A DNA stretch of 64,000 nucleotides, from positions 62,001 through 126,000 of the forward strand of contig NZ_MOLY01000036.1 of assembly GCF_001956315.1 (NCBI RefSeq), in the 5' to 3' direction. Position 1 is the first letter of the stretch. Each line of letters begins with the position of its first letter. Shown piece after piece: positions 43,787 through 52,433 of the stretch. The position numbers and the translations under genes were made by a program. Below the pieces are notes generated by a model, which made no database searches, was not told the origin of the DNA, and worked only from the letters and a program-made list of their open reading frames with translations. The DNA is from Sphingomonas montana (GTDB lineage Bacteria > Pseudomonadota > Alphaproteobacteria > Sphingomonadales > Sphingomonadaceae).

Positions 43787-44887
43787 ATGTATACCGATAC
43801 GGACCTGGACGGCGCCGTCGTTGCAGGCGTGCTGACCCCCGAGGCGGCGCTCGCCTTCCGCCGCTATCTGGCCCGCACCACCGGCGACGGCGTGGCGGAC
43901 GAGGAACAGTTCCGACTGCTCACCGGCTTCAACGATATCTTCGTCGCGATCGCCACGATCCTGCTGCTGTCCGCGCTCGCCTGGATCGGGTCGAGCATCG
44001 TGCTGGCCACTGCGGTCCTGCCGAACCCCTACAATGCCGCCTATCCGCTGATCCGTACCTTCACCCCGCTTGGCGGCATCTTCGTTGCCGCGGCCGCATG
44101 GGGCCTCGCGGAATATTTCACGCGCCGTCGCCGCATGGCGTTGCCCAGCATCCTGCTGCTGCTGGCGTTCGTCGGCGGGCTGGCCAAGTCGGTGGGCGAT
44201 ATCGTGCTATGGGCCTTGCCCGATGCCGACCCGCGGATGCAGGGCGTCGCGATCGCGCTGGCCGGTATCGTCGCGGCAGTGGCGGCGCTGCTTCATTGGC
44301 GGCGATTCCACGTGCCGATAACGGTCGCGGCCATCGCGGCCGGCGCGGTCGGGGTCGCGATGGGCGTTGCCCTGGCACTCATCCCCGCGCTTGAGGGTTA
44401 CCTTGCCGTCGTCGCGCTGGTCGCCGGTCTCGCGGTGTTCGCGCTCGCCATGCGCTGGGACATGTCGGACACGGCGCGCATCACCCGCCGGGCCGATGTC
44501 GCCTTCTGGCTCCACCTGCTCGCCGCCCCCCTGATCGTCCATCCGGTGTTCAAGCTGATGGGGCTGCTCGACGGTGGCGCGACGGCGGGCGAGGCGGTGG
44601 TCGTCATCATCCTCTACGTCCTGCTCGGCATCGTGGCGCTCGCGGTCGACCGTCGCGCGCTGATGGTCTCCGCGCTGTTCTACGTCCTCTATGCGCTCGC
44701 GACGCTGTTTCGCGAATTCGGCGCGATCAGCCTGAATCTGGCGCTCACCGGGCTCGTGATCGGGTCCGCGCTGCTGCTGCTGTCCGCCTTCTGGCACAGC
44801 GCGCGCGCCGCCATCGTCAACCGGTTGCCAAATCATCTCCGCCGCCGCCTGCCCACGGTGTCGGGACGAAGGCCGGCGCCGGTCTAG
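43787..44887 (+). CDS. Polytopic membrane protein of unknown function (366 aa)
   Basis: ATG 43787 is preceded by GGGGG. After a soluble N-terminal 45 residues (AALAFRRYLARTTGDGVADE, a short helical pair), the protein has about ten hydrophobic segments, for example IATILLLSALAWIGSSIVLA and VAAIAAGAVGVAMGVALAL. There are no catalytic motifs. The layout recalls DUF2157-like membrane proteins but I cannot assign it. The gene stands alone between the SDR and convergent DUF2794 genes. Confidence 0.8.
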   Translation: MYTDTDLDGAVVAGVLTPEAALAFRRYLARTTGDGVADEEQFRLLTGFNDIFVAIATILLLSALAWIGSSIVLATAVLPNPYNAAYPLIRTFTPLGGIFVAAAAWGLAEYFTRRRRMALPSILLLLAFVGGLAKSVGDIVLWALPDADPRMQGVAIALAGIVAAVAALLHWRRFHVPITVAAIAAGAVGVAMGVALALIPALEGYLAVVALVAGLAVFALAMRWDMSDTARITRRADVAFWLHLLAAPLIVHPVFKLMGLLDGGATAGEAVVVIILYVLLGIVALAVDRRALMVSALFYVLYALATLFREFGAISLNLALTGLVIGSALLLLSAFWHSARAAIVNRLPNHLRRRLPTVSGRRPAPV

Positions 44888-44916
44888 GACTTCGCGTATC
44901 GTAGATTACGAGCGCA

Positions 44917-45255
44917 CTACTCCGCGACGAGCTTCAGCAATTTCCGTTCGATCGGGGCCAGTATGGGCGCGAGTTCATGCCCGCGCTTCAGCACCGTACC
45001 GCCCTCGCCGATCAGCGCATACATGCCCTGTCGTCCCCGCAACGCTGGGCGCTTCTCGATGCGATATTCCGGCCGCTCCGCCGCACGTCGGAAGGCAGAG
45101 AACGCCGCCACCTCCGGCCCCATCTCGATCGCATAATCGCGCCAGTTCCCCGCCGACACCATCCGGCCGTACAGGTCCAGAATGCGCATCATCTCGGCGC
45201 GTTCGAACGCGACCTGCGTGGCTTTGCGTTCGGGAAAGGGCGTCACGACTCCCAT
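44917..45255 (-). CDS. DUF2794 domain protein
   Basis: The 112-residue protein starts at ATG 45255. It reads TPFPERKATQVAFERAEMM, RILDLYGRMVSAGNWRDYAI and ends APILAPIERKLLKLV. The RAEMMRILDLYGRMVSAGNWRD-type pattern is typical of the alphaproteobacterial DUF2794 family, whose function is not known. A longer frame to 45432 overlaps cysE and is not used. It lies 31 bp downstream of cysE and is probably cotranscribed. Confidence 0.88.
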   Translation of the reverse strand: MGVVTPFPERKATQVAFERAEMMRILDLYGRMVSAGNWRDYAIEMGPEVAAFSAFRRAAERPEYRIEKRPALRGRQGMYALIGEGGTVLKRGHELAPILAPIERKLLKLVAE

Positions 45256-45286
45256 CAGCGCGTACCTCCGCCCCCTGGCCGGCGCT

Positions 45287-45979
45287 TCATCCGACGTCGC
45301 GCTCCTGCGGCCGCCGCGCATCGCGCTCGGCCAGCAGGTCACCGACGCAGGCCCGCATCCGCTCCAGTTCGCAGCGCATGATCTCCAGCTTCTGCGTCGC
45401 CTGGTCATATTGTTCGGTGCACGGCGTGCCATAGGGCGTGAACCCGCGCGCCTTCTCGCTGGCGTCCATCGGCATCGGCTTGGCGGGTATACCCACCATC
45501 ACCGCACCCGGCGCGACCGTCTTGGTCACCACCGCGTTCGCGCCGATCCGTGCCTTCGCGCCCACCGTGATCGGACCGAGAATCGCGGCACCCAGGCTCA
45601 CGATCACGCCGTCTTCCAGCGTCGGGTGGCGCTTGCCGCCCATGCCGTTCGTCGGGTTCGTGCCGCCCAGCGTCGCACCCTGATAGATGGTGACGTCGTC
45701 GCCGATCTCGGCCGTCTCGCCGATCACCACAAACCCGTGATCGATGAACAGGTTACGGCCGATCTTCGCGCCGGGATGGATGTCGATCGCGGTCAGCACG
45801 CGGGCGATGTGGTTCACGAACCGTGCCGTGAACCACATTTCGCTCTGATACAGCCAGTGCGCGATCCGGTGCAGGCCCATCGCCAGCGTGCCCGGGTACA
45901 ACAGGATTTCCCACAGCGATCGCGGCGCCGGGTCACGCGCCTTGATCGACTGAAGATAGTCGGCGAGCCGGGTCAGCAT
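45287..45979 (-). CDS. cysE: Serine O-acetyltransferase
   Basis: The 230-residue protein is the short EpsC/CysE type. An N-terminal helical part is followed by the hexapeptide left-handed beta-helix (GAKIGRNLFIDHGFVVIGET, then GDDVTIYQGATLGGTNPTNG and KRHPTLEDGVIVSLGAAIL), containing the active His and Asp. It makes O-acetylserine from serine and acetyl-CoA, the first step of cysteine synthesis. The C-terminus continues into a charged helix (QKLEIMRCELERMRACVG). Confidence 0.95.
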   Translation of the reverse strand: MLTRLADYLQSIKARDPAPRSLWEILLYPGTLAMGLHRIAHWLYQSEMWFTARFVNHIARVLTAIDIHPGAKIGRNLFIDHGFVVIGETAEIGDDVTIYQGATLGGTNPTNGMGGKRHPTLEDGVIVSLGAAILGPITVGAKARIGANAVVTKTVAPGAVMVGIPAKPMPMDASEKARGFTPYGTPCTEQYDQATQKLEIMRCELERMRACVGDLLAERDARRPQERDVG

Positions 45980-46056
45980 CGGCGGTCTCCGGGGACGGTC
46001 ATTTCCGCAATATATGCCCCGCCCCGGCTTTTACGAGTCGGTTCAGCCAAACCCCT

Positions 46057-46581
46057 TCAGGCCGCCATCGTGGCATGCACGGTCGCAAGGGCGGTCATCA
46101 CCGCCCCGACGCGCGCGGCGGTCTGGATGATGTCGGCATTGACGCCGTGCTGCTTCAGCACCTTTTCGTGGCTGTCGATGCACATGCCGCATCCGTTCTG
46201 CGCGGACACGGCCAGGCTGAACAGTTCGAAATCCGCCTTGTCGATGCCGGGATTGCCGATCACGTTCATCCGCAGCTTGGCGGGCATCTGGCCATATTCG
46301 GCGTTCGATGCCAGGTGGACGAACCGGTAATACACGTTGTTCATCGCCATCACCGCGGCGGCGGCGCGCGCCGCGTTGGCGGCTTCCGGGGTCAGCTTCG
46401 CCACCGCGTCGGCCTCCACCGCTTCCACCAGCGGGCGGTAACCCGATCCATGGGCGCAGGCGAGCAGCAGGCCCCACTTGCGCTGGTCGCCCAGCGTCTG
46501 GTCGTTGACCAGCGAACCCGCATTCAGGCGGATATCCTTGGCATAATCGGGCAGCGTATCGGCAAAGGCCTTGAGAGACAT
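46057..46581 (-). CDS. ahpD: Alkyl hydroperoxidase D
   Basis: The 174-residue protein has the AhpD core AVSAQNGCGMCIDSHEKVLK with the CxxC pair Cys131/Cys134 and proton-relay His138, plus Glu upstream. AhpD supplies electrons to AhpC, reducing it after peroxide attack. Its position 130 bp downstream of ahpC on the same strand supports this. The start MSLKAFADTLPDYAKD is the usual family N-terminus. Confidence 0.95.
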   Translation of the reverse strand: MSLKAFADTLPDYAKDIRLNAGSLVNDQTLGDQRKWGLLLACAHGSGYRPLVEAVEADAVAKLTPEAANAARAAAAVMAMNNVYYRFVHLASNAEYGQMPAKLRMNVIGNPGIDKADFELFSLAVSAQNGCGMCIDSHEKVLKQHGVNADIIQTAARVGAVMTALATVHATMAA

Positions 46582-46711
46582 CGGAATTTCCTCATGAAAA
46601 GGGGCGCGGAGATGGGCAGCATCCCCGCGCCCCGGATCGGGCGAACCTGTGAGGCGCCAACCCGGTCGGTGCGGACGTCAGGCCGGGTTGCCCGCGTCCG
46701 CCCGTGACCGG

Positions 46712-47254
46712 TCAGGCCGCCGGGCGCAGGACCTCGTCCTCGGGCGTCCAGTTGCACGGGCACAGTTCGTCGGTCTGCAACGCGTCGAGCACGCGCAGCG
46801 CCTCCTGCGGGTTACGGCCGACGTTCAGGCCGTTGACCGTCACATGCTGGATGATGTTGTCCGGATCGACGATGAACGTCGCACGATACGCAACGCCCTC
46901 CTCCGGGTGGACGATGCCGAGCGCGGTCGCCAGCTTCTTGCCGTTGTCGGCGATCCACGGGAAATCGGCCGCGGCCAGCCGCTCGTCCGACTTGCGCCAT
47001 GCGAAGTGGACGTGCGTGGTGTCGGTCGATGCGCCAATCAGCACGGCGTCACGATCGGCGAAGTCCGACTTCAGGTCCGCATAACCGACGATCTCGGTCG
47101 GGCAGACGAACGTGAAGTCCTTCGGCCAGAAGAACAGGATCTTCCACTTGCCGTCCTTTTTGGACAGGTCGATCGTCTCGTCCGCGGGCAGGGCGGACAC
47201 GCCCTGCTGTACGGGAAGGACGAATTCGGGGAGCTTGTCACCAACGGTCAACAT
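46712..47254 (-). CDS. ahpC: Peroxiredoxin AhpC
   Basis: The 180-residue AhpC/TSA peroxiredoxin has peroxidatic Cys51 in FTFVCPTEIVG. Cysteines in the C-terminal ELCPCNW take part in resolution or reduction by AhpD, as in the AhpC-AhpD type. ATG 47254 begins MLTVGDKLPEF. It reduces H2O2 and organic peroxides. It is divergent from oxyR, its expected regulator, across 127 bp. Confidence 0.96.
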   Translation of the reverse strand: MLTVGDKLPEFVLPVQQGVSALPADETIDLSKKDGKWKILFFWPKDFTFVCPTEIVGYADLKSDFADRDAVLIGASTDTTHVHFAWRKSDERLAAADFPWIADNGKKLATALGIVHPEEGVAYRATFIVDPDNIIQHVTVNGLNVGRNPQEALRVLDALQTDELCPCNWTPEDEVLRPAA

Positions 47255-47381
47255 GCTGTGGTTCCTTGTGCTGTGAAAAGACTCGGCCGCTACGTCCGGG
47301 CCGTTGCTGCAGTGCAATATCATTTGCACACGGAGTAGCAAATCGATTATTCCATCGGTGCGTGATCGATGGAGACGATCT
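47255..47381. promoter_or_regulatory. Divergent ahpC/oxyR promoter region
   Basis: This 127-bp AT-richer interval separates divergent ahpC and oxyR, where OxyR is expected to bind. A TGCAA-N6-TTGCA dyad is visible at 47313-47328, and ATCGAT repeats near 47342 and 47367. A full ATAG-N7-CTAT array was not clearly found, so the exact OxyR site is not assigned. Confidence 0.5.
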
Positions 47382-48302
47382 ATGTCGACCTACCTGCCGA
47401 CCCTGAAACAGTTGCAATATCTGGTCGCGCTGGAGGAACAGGGCCATTTCGGCCGCGCGGCCGACGCCTGCTTCGTGACGCAATCGACGTTGTCGGCCGG
47501 CCTGCGCGAACTCGAATCACTGCTCGGCACGACGCTGGTCGAACGCACCCGGCGCGTCGTGCGGTTCACGCCGCTCGGCAACCGCATCGCGGCCAAGGCG
47601 CGCCGCGTGCTGCGCGAGGCGGAGGAGCTGGCCGACATGGCCCGCGCGGCCGGAAAGCCGCTTTCCGGCGATCTGCGCATGGGGGTCATCCCTACCATCG
47701 CGCCCTTCCTGCTGCCGCGCCTGCTGCCCCGGCTGCGCGCCGAATGGCCCGACCTGAAACTGTACCTGCGGGAGGAAACGACCGGTGCGGCATGCGATTC
47801 GCTGCACCGCGGCCACCTCGATTGCGTGCTGCTGGCGCTCCCCTACCAGTGCGGCGACATCGAAAGCGTAAAGCTGTTCGACGACCGGCTCTACGTGGCC
47901 TTCCCGGGCGGCCAGGCGATCGACCCGCCGCCGCGCATCCGGCCGGACGCGATCGACGAGACCACGCTACTCCTGCTGGAGGACGGCCATTGCCTGAAGG
48001 ATCATGCGCTCGCCGCCTGCAACCGCCCGGAATTGCGGTCGGAGGCGTCGATGCTGGGCACGTCGCTCCACACGCTGGTCCAGATGGTCGACAACGGGCT
48101 GGGCGTCACACTGCTGCCCGCCATGGCGATCCGCGCGGGTATCCTGCGCGATACCGCGGTCGTGGCGGTCCCGCTCGATGCCGATCATCCCGCGCGCCAG
48201 ATCGCGCTGGCGTGGCGGCGGGGATCGCCGCGGGAAAAGGAATTCCAGCTCATGGCCGATGCGCTCGTCCGGGCCGCGGCGATCGACGGACTGCATGATT
48301 AA
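47382..48302 (+). CDS. oxyR: Hydrogen-peroxide-responsive LysR-type regulator OxyR
   Basis: The 306-residue LysR-type protein starts at ATG 47382 with GGAGACG upstream. The N-terminal winged HTH reads LVALEEQGHFGRAADACFVT. In the sensor domain GHCLKDHALAAC carries Cys204 and Cys213, spaced by nine as in E. coli OxyR Cys199/Cys208, which form the peroxide-sensing disulfide. It activates ahpC and ahpD under peroxide stress. It is divergent from ahpC. Confidence 0.95.
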   Translation: MSTYLPTLKQLQYLVALEEQGHFGRAADACFVTQSTLSAGLRELESLLGTTLVERTRRVVRFTPLGNRIAAKARRVLREAEELADMARAAGKPLSGDLRMGVIPTIAPFLLPRLLPRLRAEWPDLKLYLREETTGAACDSLHRGHLDCVLLALPYQCGDIESVKLFDDRLYVAFPGGQAIDPPPRIRPDAIDETTLLLLEDGHCLKDHALAACNRPELRSEASMLGTSLHTLVQMVDNGLGVTLLPAMAIRAGILRDTAVVAVPLDADHPARQIALAWRRGSPREKEFQLMADALVRAAAIDGLHD

Positions 48303-48398
48303 ATCATCATGCCTTCGGTTCGTCGCAACCCCGTTGCGGGGTCGAGCGTATCTGGGGGCAGTCGCCGGCTGATGGGCGACACCCCCAGGAGATGCCCG

Positions 48399-48953
48399 AT
48401 GTCCAAGCTTTTTTCCCGTGCCCTGCTCGCCACCGCGCTCACCCTCGCCACCGCGCCGATGGCGATGGCCGCGAAGGTCCCGACAGTCGGCGGCGCGCCG
48501 ATGTACCCGACCAAGAACATCATCGAAAACGCCGTCAACTCGAAGGACCACACAACGCTTGTCGCGGCGGTGAAGGCCGCCGGCCTGGTCGACACGCTGT
48601 CCGGCCCCGGCCCGTTCACGGTCTTCGCACCGACCAACGCCGCCTTCGCCAAGCTGCCGGCCGGCACCGTCGAGACGCTGGTCCGTCCGGAAAGCAAGGC
48701 GACGCTGACGTCGATCCTGACCTACCATGTCGTCGCCGGACGCATGACGGCCAAGGACATCGCCAGCGCGATCAAGGCCGGCGGCGGCAAGGCGACGCTG
48801 ACCACGGTCGCCGGCGGCCCGCTGACCGCCACGATGGCGGGCAAGCGCATCATGCTGACCGACGCGAAGGGCGGCATGTCCCACGTCACGCAGGGTGACG
48901 TGATGCAGTCCAACGGCGTGATCCACGTCGTCGATACCGTGCTGATGCCGTAA
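48399..48953 (+). CDS. Secreted fasciclin (FAS1) domain protein
   Basis: The 184-residue protein has a signal peptide (SKLFSRALLATALTLATAPM, then AMA) and one FAS1 domain (NIIENAVNSKDHTTLVAAVK, GPFTVFAPTNAAFAKLP, ILTYHVVAGRM and the terminal SNGVIHVVDTVLMP). FAS1 domains mediate adhesion or surface interactions. An ATG at 48309 in frame is less likely, since the signal would be buried. It ends at a strong terminator and is convergent with the anti-sigma/ECF sigma genes, which may control it by analogy to mycobacterial SigK-RskA and MPT70/83. Confidence 0.92.
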   Translation: MSKLFSRALLATALTLATAPMAMAAKVPTVGGAPMYPTKNIIENAVNSKDHTTLVAAVKAAGLVDTLSGPGPFTVFAPTNAAFAKLPAGTVETLVRPESKATLTSILTYHVVAGRMTAKDIASAIKAGGGKATLTTVAGGPLTATMAGKRIMLTDAKGGMSHVTQGDVMQSNGVIHVVDTVLMP

Positions 48954-48979
48954 CCCGCCGCATCACTGCGAAAACGACG

Positions 48980-49011
48980 AATCCCCTTGCCCACCGGGCG
49001 AGGGGATTTTT
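48980..49011 (+). terminator. Intrinsic terminator after the fasciclin gene
   Basis: AATCCCCTTGCCC (48980-48992) pairs with GGGCGAGGGGATT (48996-49008) as a 13-bp stem with one G-T pair and a 3-nt loop, and the T tract runs to 49011. It is 27 bp past the stop codon. Confidence 0.93.
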
Positions 49012-49297
49012 CGTTGGGTCACCTACCCCATCCGCGGACCGACCGTATTCCTTTGGATCGCGGTGACGGCAAGTCGATCCAGACCGAATGGGGCTGAAGC
49101 CGATAGGTGCATTTGATGCTGTCGTCCCCGGGGACGCAGGCGCGCTGCCTGGAGATACCGGATCAGGTTCAGGGCGACGACGGTGATGGTCGGACCCGGT
49201 CGCCACCGACTTCCCGTTACCCGCACCCACTTGCCAGATCGGCAACCGTCGAACGCCCCTTCTCACGCTGCCGCGCGCACCGGCTCCCTCGCAGGTG
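49012..49297. other. Convergent intergenic region, no gene
   Basis: With the terminator this makes a 344-bp gap between the fasciclin and anti-sigma genes. It holds GC-rich partial palindromes (GTCCCCGGGGAC near 49128) and short frames without start signals. No gene or RNA is supported. Confidence 0.5.
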
Positions 49298-49972
49298 TCA
49301 CGCGTTCTGCGGCAACCGCACCAGCTTGCCCGAATAGATAACCGGTCCGGTCGGCGCGCCGGTCGGCGATCCGCCGATCGGTTCGACCGACACGGCGATC
49401 GTCGCCGCCTGGCCCGGACGGAGCGAACGGCCGTCGATCCAGCGTGCCTCGTTGCCGATCAGCCCCATCGACCGCGGCCCGGCCCCCTCGACGATCAGCC
49501 ACAGCTGATGGGCATGGACGCGGTCGGCCTCCATCGACACCGGCCGCACTTCGTACCGGCCGCTGTCGTCGTGCCATCCGACCAGCACGGCAGGCGTCGC
49601 ACCCTCGGGCGTCAGCGTCGCCACGGCATCCATCGGTTTCGCGTCCGGCCGCTGCCAGCCCACCACCGCCAGCCCGGAACTGACCGTCGCGATCAGCGCG
49701 GCGGCCACCGCCATCGATCGCCAGCCGCGCGCCACGCGGTTGTCGTTCGCCGGCTGCGGCCGGGTCGCCGCCTCGATCCGGTGCCACAGTTCGGCCGACG
49801 GCATCATATCGGGGGCGACCGCGTCCAGCACTGCCAGCCGCCGCTGCCATGTCGCCACTGCGGCAACGGCTTGCGGGTCGTCGCGCAACACCGCTTCGAA
49901 CGCCGCCCGTTCGGCCGGGTCCAGCGTCCCCAGCACATATTCCGCGGCGGTCATGTCCATCGGTTCAGTCAT
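49298..49972 (-). CDS. RskA-like anti-sigma factor
   Basis: The 224-residue protein has a cytoplasmic anti-sigma region (TAAEYVLGTLDPAERAAFEA), one membrane segment around 85-105 (SMAVAAALIATVSSGLAVVG) and a periplasmic C-terminal domain typical of RskA (HQLWLIVEGAGPRSMGLIGN). It holds the ECF sigma factor inactive until an envelope signal triggers proteolysis. Its start overlaps the sigma gene stop, the usual coupling. Confidence 0.9.
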   Translation of the reverse strand: MTEPMDMTAAEYVLGTLDPAERAAFEAVLRDDPQAVAAVATWQRRLAVLDAVAPDMMPSAELWHRIEAATRPQPANDNRVARGWRSMAVAAALIATVSSGLAVVGWQRPDAKPMDAVATLTPEGATPAVLVGWHDDSGRYEVRPVSMEADRVHAHQLWLIVEGAGPRSMGLIGNEARWIDGRSLRPGQAATIAVSVEPIGGSPTGAPTGPVIYSGKLVRLPQNA

Positions 49973-50492
49973 CGCTCAAACATGCCTTCAGGGCTGCCAG
50001 GCCGCGGTGCAGCCAGGATTTGACCGTTCCCACCGGCCGCGCATGGCGATCGGCCAGTTCCTCGCGGCTCATCCCCTCGCAATAGGCGGCGACGATCATG
50101 TCGCGCTGCGTCGGGTCGAGCACGTCCAGGCAGCGGCGCAGCGCCAGCGCGGCCTCCGCATCGATGCCCGGCGCGGCCCCGCCCAGCTCGGGCTCATATT
50201 CCACCTGCCGGCCAAGCCCGCGCGAGGCCTCCCGCCGCCGCACGTCGATCGCCAGATTGCGGGCGATCGCCGCCAGCCAGGTCACCGGCCGCCCGCGCGA
50301 GGCTTCGTATCCGGCGGCACTACGCCAGATGCGGACATAAACGTCCTGAAGGACATCATCGGCCAGCGTCATCTCGGGCAAGATACGGCGCACGATGCCG
50401 TTCAGTTTCGCGGACGTCCGCTGATACAGGATGGCGAACGCCGCACGGTCCTGCATGCCGACGCGGCGCAACAGGTCTTCCAGATCATCCAT
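49965..50492 (-). CDS. ECF sigma factor, SigK-like
   Basis: The 175-residue sigma-70 family protein has region 2 (AFAILYQRTSAKLNGIVRRI, then DDVLQDVYVRIWRSA and VTWLAAIARNLAIDVRRRE) and region 4 (LDPTQRDMIVAAYCEGMSRE, and RPVGTVKSWLHRGLAALK). Paired with the overlapping RskA-like gene. It probably directs an envelope- or surface-related regulon, with the adjacent fasciclin gene a candidate target. It also overlaps the end of moaE by 8 bp, so it is read as part of a longer transcript. Confidence 0.93.
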   Translation of the reverse strand: MDDLEDLLRRVGMQDRAAFAILYQRTSAKLNGIVRRILPEMTLADDVLQDVYVRIWRSAAGYEASRGRPVTWLAAIARNLAIDVRRREASRGLGRQVEYEPELGGAAPGIDAEAALALRRCLDVLDPTQRDMIVAAYCEGMSREELADRHARPVGTVKSWLHRGLAALKACLSDD

Positions 50493-50970
50493 CCATCACA
50501 TCCCCTTTGTCGGCGTCCCAGCGTTTTGCCGCCGTATCGTCCGCCGAACGTGCCTCCACCCATGCCGTCCGTCCATCCGCGAACCGTTCCTGTTTCCAGA
50601 ACGGCGCGCGCGTCTTCAACCAGTCGATCAGGAACATCGTCGCGTCGAGCGCGGCCGCGCGGTGCGCCGACGCCGTACCGACGAACACGATCCGCGCGCC
50701 CGGCACCAGCGCCCCGTACCGGTGGATCAGCGTCACGCCCAGCAGGGGCCAGCGCCCGCACGCATCCTCCGCCATCCGCGTCAGCGCCTTGTGCGTCATG
50801 GCCGGATGATGTTCCAGCACCAGCGCCGTCAGGCCCGCCCCGCCGCGCACGATCCCGGTAAAGCTGCCGACGGCGCCGCCGCCCAGCCGTTCCAGCCCGG
50901 CCATTTCGGCCCCGACGTCGAAGTCCTCCGCCTGCACGCGGACGTCGATGACAGGTGCGACCGCAACCAC
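50485..50970 (-). CDS. moaE: Molybdopterin synthase catalytic subunit MoaE
   Basis: About 161 residues: VRVQAEDFDVGAEMAGLERL, GAVGSFTGIVRG, ALVLEHHPAMTHKAL, HRYGALVPGARIVFVGTASA and the catalytic Lys region FWKQERF. It inserts sulfur from MoaD thiocarboxylate into precursor Z to form molybdopterin. GTG 50970 is chosen; TTG 50976, overlapping the moaD TGA, is equally possible. moaD is directly upstream. Confidence 0.94.
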   Translation of the reverse strand: MVAVAPVIDVRVQAEDFDVGAEMAGLERLGGGAVGSFTGIVRGGAGLTALVLEHHPAMTHKALTRMAEDACGRWPLLGVTLIHRYGALVPGARIVFVGTASAHRAAALDATMFLIDWLKTRAPFWKQERFADGRTAWVEARSADDTAAKRWDADKGDVMDG

Positions 50971-50972
50971 AC

Positions 50973-51230
50973 TCAACCGCCCGTTACGGGTGGGAACAGC
51001 GCGATCTCGCGCGCATCGCCGATCACCGCGGTAACGCCCACGAACCGGTCGTCGATCGCTGCACGGATCCGGTCGGGTTCCGCAAACGCCGCGGCATGAC
51101 CGGGCGACCGCGCCGCAAGCCACGCGATCAGATCGGCCACCGTCCGGACGGTCGCAGGCGGGTCGATCCGCTCGGCCCCGACACCCACCTTCTCGCGCAC
51201 CCAGGCGAAATACAGCATTTCGATCGCCAT
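50973..51230 (-). CDS. moaD: Molybdopterin synthase sulfur carrier subunit MoaD
   Basis: The 85-residue ubiquitin-like protein begins AIEMLYFAWVREKVGVGAER and ends in the required Gly-Gly (FPPVTGG), the site of thiocarboxylation. It partners with MoaE, which follows with overlap. It starts 5 bp after pgsA, so pgsA-moaD-moaE-sigma-antisigma is read as one strand block. Confidence 0.95.
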   Translation of the reverse strand: MAIEMLYFAWVREKVGVGAERIDPPATVRTVADLIAWLAARSPGHAAAFAEPDRIRAAIDDRFVGVTAVIGDAREIALFPPVTGG

Positions 51231-51235
51231 GGCGC

Positions 51236-51784
51236 TCAGTCCATATGCTTCAGGCCGACGCGCAGATAATCCCACCCCGTCAGCAACGTCAGCACCGCGG
51301 CCGCCCACAAGCTGAACAATCCGACCGTCAGGATCCAGGCCTGCTGCGGCAGCGCGCCGGCCAGGATGATCCCGCCCAGCGACACCAGCTGGAACGTCGT
51401 CTTCCACTTGGCCAGTTTCGACACCGGCACCGATACGCGCAGTTCGGCCAGGAATTCGCGCAGGCCCGACACTGCGATCTCGCGCAGCAGGATCACCAGC
51501 GCGGCGATCACGTGCCAGCCCTCGATATCGCGCGTGAAGATCAGCATCACGATGACCGCGGCCACCATGATCTTGTCCGCGATCGGATCCAGGAATACGC
51601 CCAGCTTGGACACGGTGCCCTGCGCACGCGCCAGATATCCGTCGAAATAATCGGTGATGCCCATCAGACAGTACAGCCCGAACGCCAGCGCGTAATCGAA
51701 CCGGTTCGGCAGCCACAGCAGGAACACCAGCAGCGGCATCGCGAAGATTCGCGACAGGGTCAGGATGTTCGGAAGGCTCAGCAT
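51236..51784 (-). CDS. pgsA: CDP-diacylglycerol--glycerol-3-phosphate 3-phosphatidyltransferase
   Basis: The 182-residue inner-membrane enzyme has the CDP-alcohol phosphotransferase motif DYFDGYLARAQGTVSKLG followed by VFLDPIADK, that is DG..AR.{8}G...D...D. It makes phosphatidylglycerol-phosphate from CDP-diacylglycerol. ATG 51784 matches the family start MLSLPNILTLSRI. A longer frame from 51847 overlaps the PAP2 gene and is not used. Confidence 0.96.
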   Translation of the reverse strand: MLSLPNILTLSRIFAMPLLVFLLWLPNRFDYALAFGLYCLMGITDYFDGYLARAQGTVSKLGVFLDPIADKIMVAAVIVMLIFTRDIEGWHVIAALVILLREIAVSGLREFLAELRVSVPVSKLAKWKTTFQLVSLGGIILAGALPQQAWILTVGLFSLWAAAVLTLLTGWDYLRVGLKHMD

Positions 51785-51794
51785 CGATCCTGCT

Positions 51795-52427
51795 CTAGCG
51801 CGTCGCGAGCCCCTTGGGGAGATGCGGTTCCAGCCGCATCCACACAAGGTTCACCGCCGCCTCCGCCGCCCATCCGATCACCGTACCGGCCGCGATGTCG
51901 CTCGGATAATGCGCCTGCTTCGGGATCAGCGCTGCGGTGGCGGCCGCCAACGCCGCACCCGCCGGGCCGCGCGATCCGGGATATTCCCGGGCCAGCGCAC
52001 GGACCACCGCGACGCCGCCCGCGGTATGGCCGGACGGGAAAGACCGCATGTCGCCGTCCTCGCTCTCGCCTGGCTCCATCGCATAGTCGCCGTCCTTCAA
52101 TAATTTGCGCGGGCGTGACCGGTCGACCCGGTTCTTGATCGCCCCCTTGGCCAGCGTGGCCAGCGCGTGCGACGCCAGCATCCGCAGCCCGGCACGCGCC
52201 AGCCGCGCATTGCGCGTGGCCAGCCCCGCCACAGCGACGGCCGCGGACAGGGCAACAAGCGGCGGCTGGTCGAGTATCTCGGACGCCGCAGACGTCATCC
52301 GCACGGTCAGCGTATCGCGCAACGGGGCGACCATCGCCGTGACCTGCGCATCGGCCTTTTCCACCGCCGTCCGCCCTGCGGTCGCCTGCCTGGCCCGTTC
52401 GCGATGCTTGTCGTTCTGCTTGCCCAT
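51795..52427 (-). CDS. PAP2 family phosphatase
   Basis: The 210-residue membrane protein has the PAP2 triad: KNRVDRSRPRK, FPSGHTAGG and KQAHYPSDIAAG. It is 10 bp upstream of pgsA and may dephosphorylate a lipid phosphate, such as phosphatidylglycerol-phosphate or undecaprenyl pyrophosphate; the neighbour makes the former attractive (inference). The first 35 residues are hydrophilic, and the catalytic part is flanked by hydrophobic helices. Confidence 0.88.
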   Translation of the reverse strand: MGKQNDKHRERARQATAGRTAVEKADAQVTAMVAPLRDTLTVRMTSAASEILDQPPLVALSAAVAVAGLATRNARLARAGLRMLASHALATLAKGAIKNRVDRSRPRKLLKDGDYAMEPGESEDGDMRSFPSGHTAGGVAVVRALAREYPGSRGPAGAALAAATAALIPKQAHYPSDIAAGTVIGWAAEAAVNLVWMRLEPHLPKGLATR

Positions 52428-52433
52428 GGCGGC

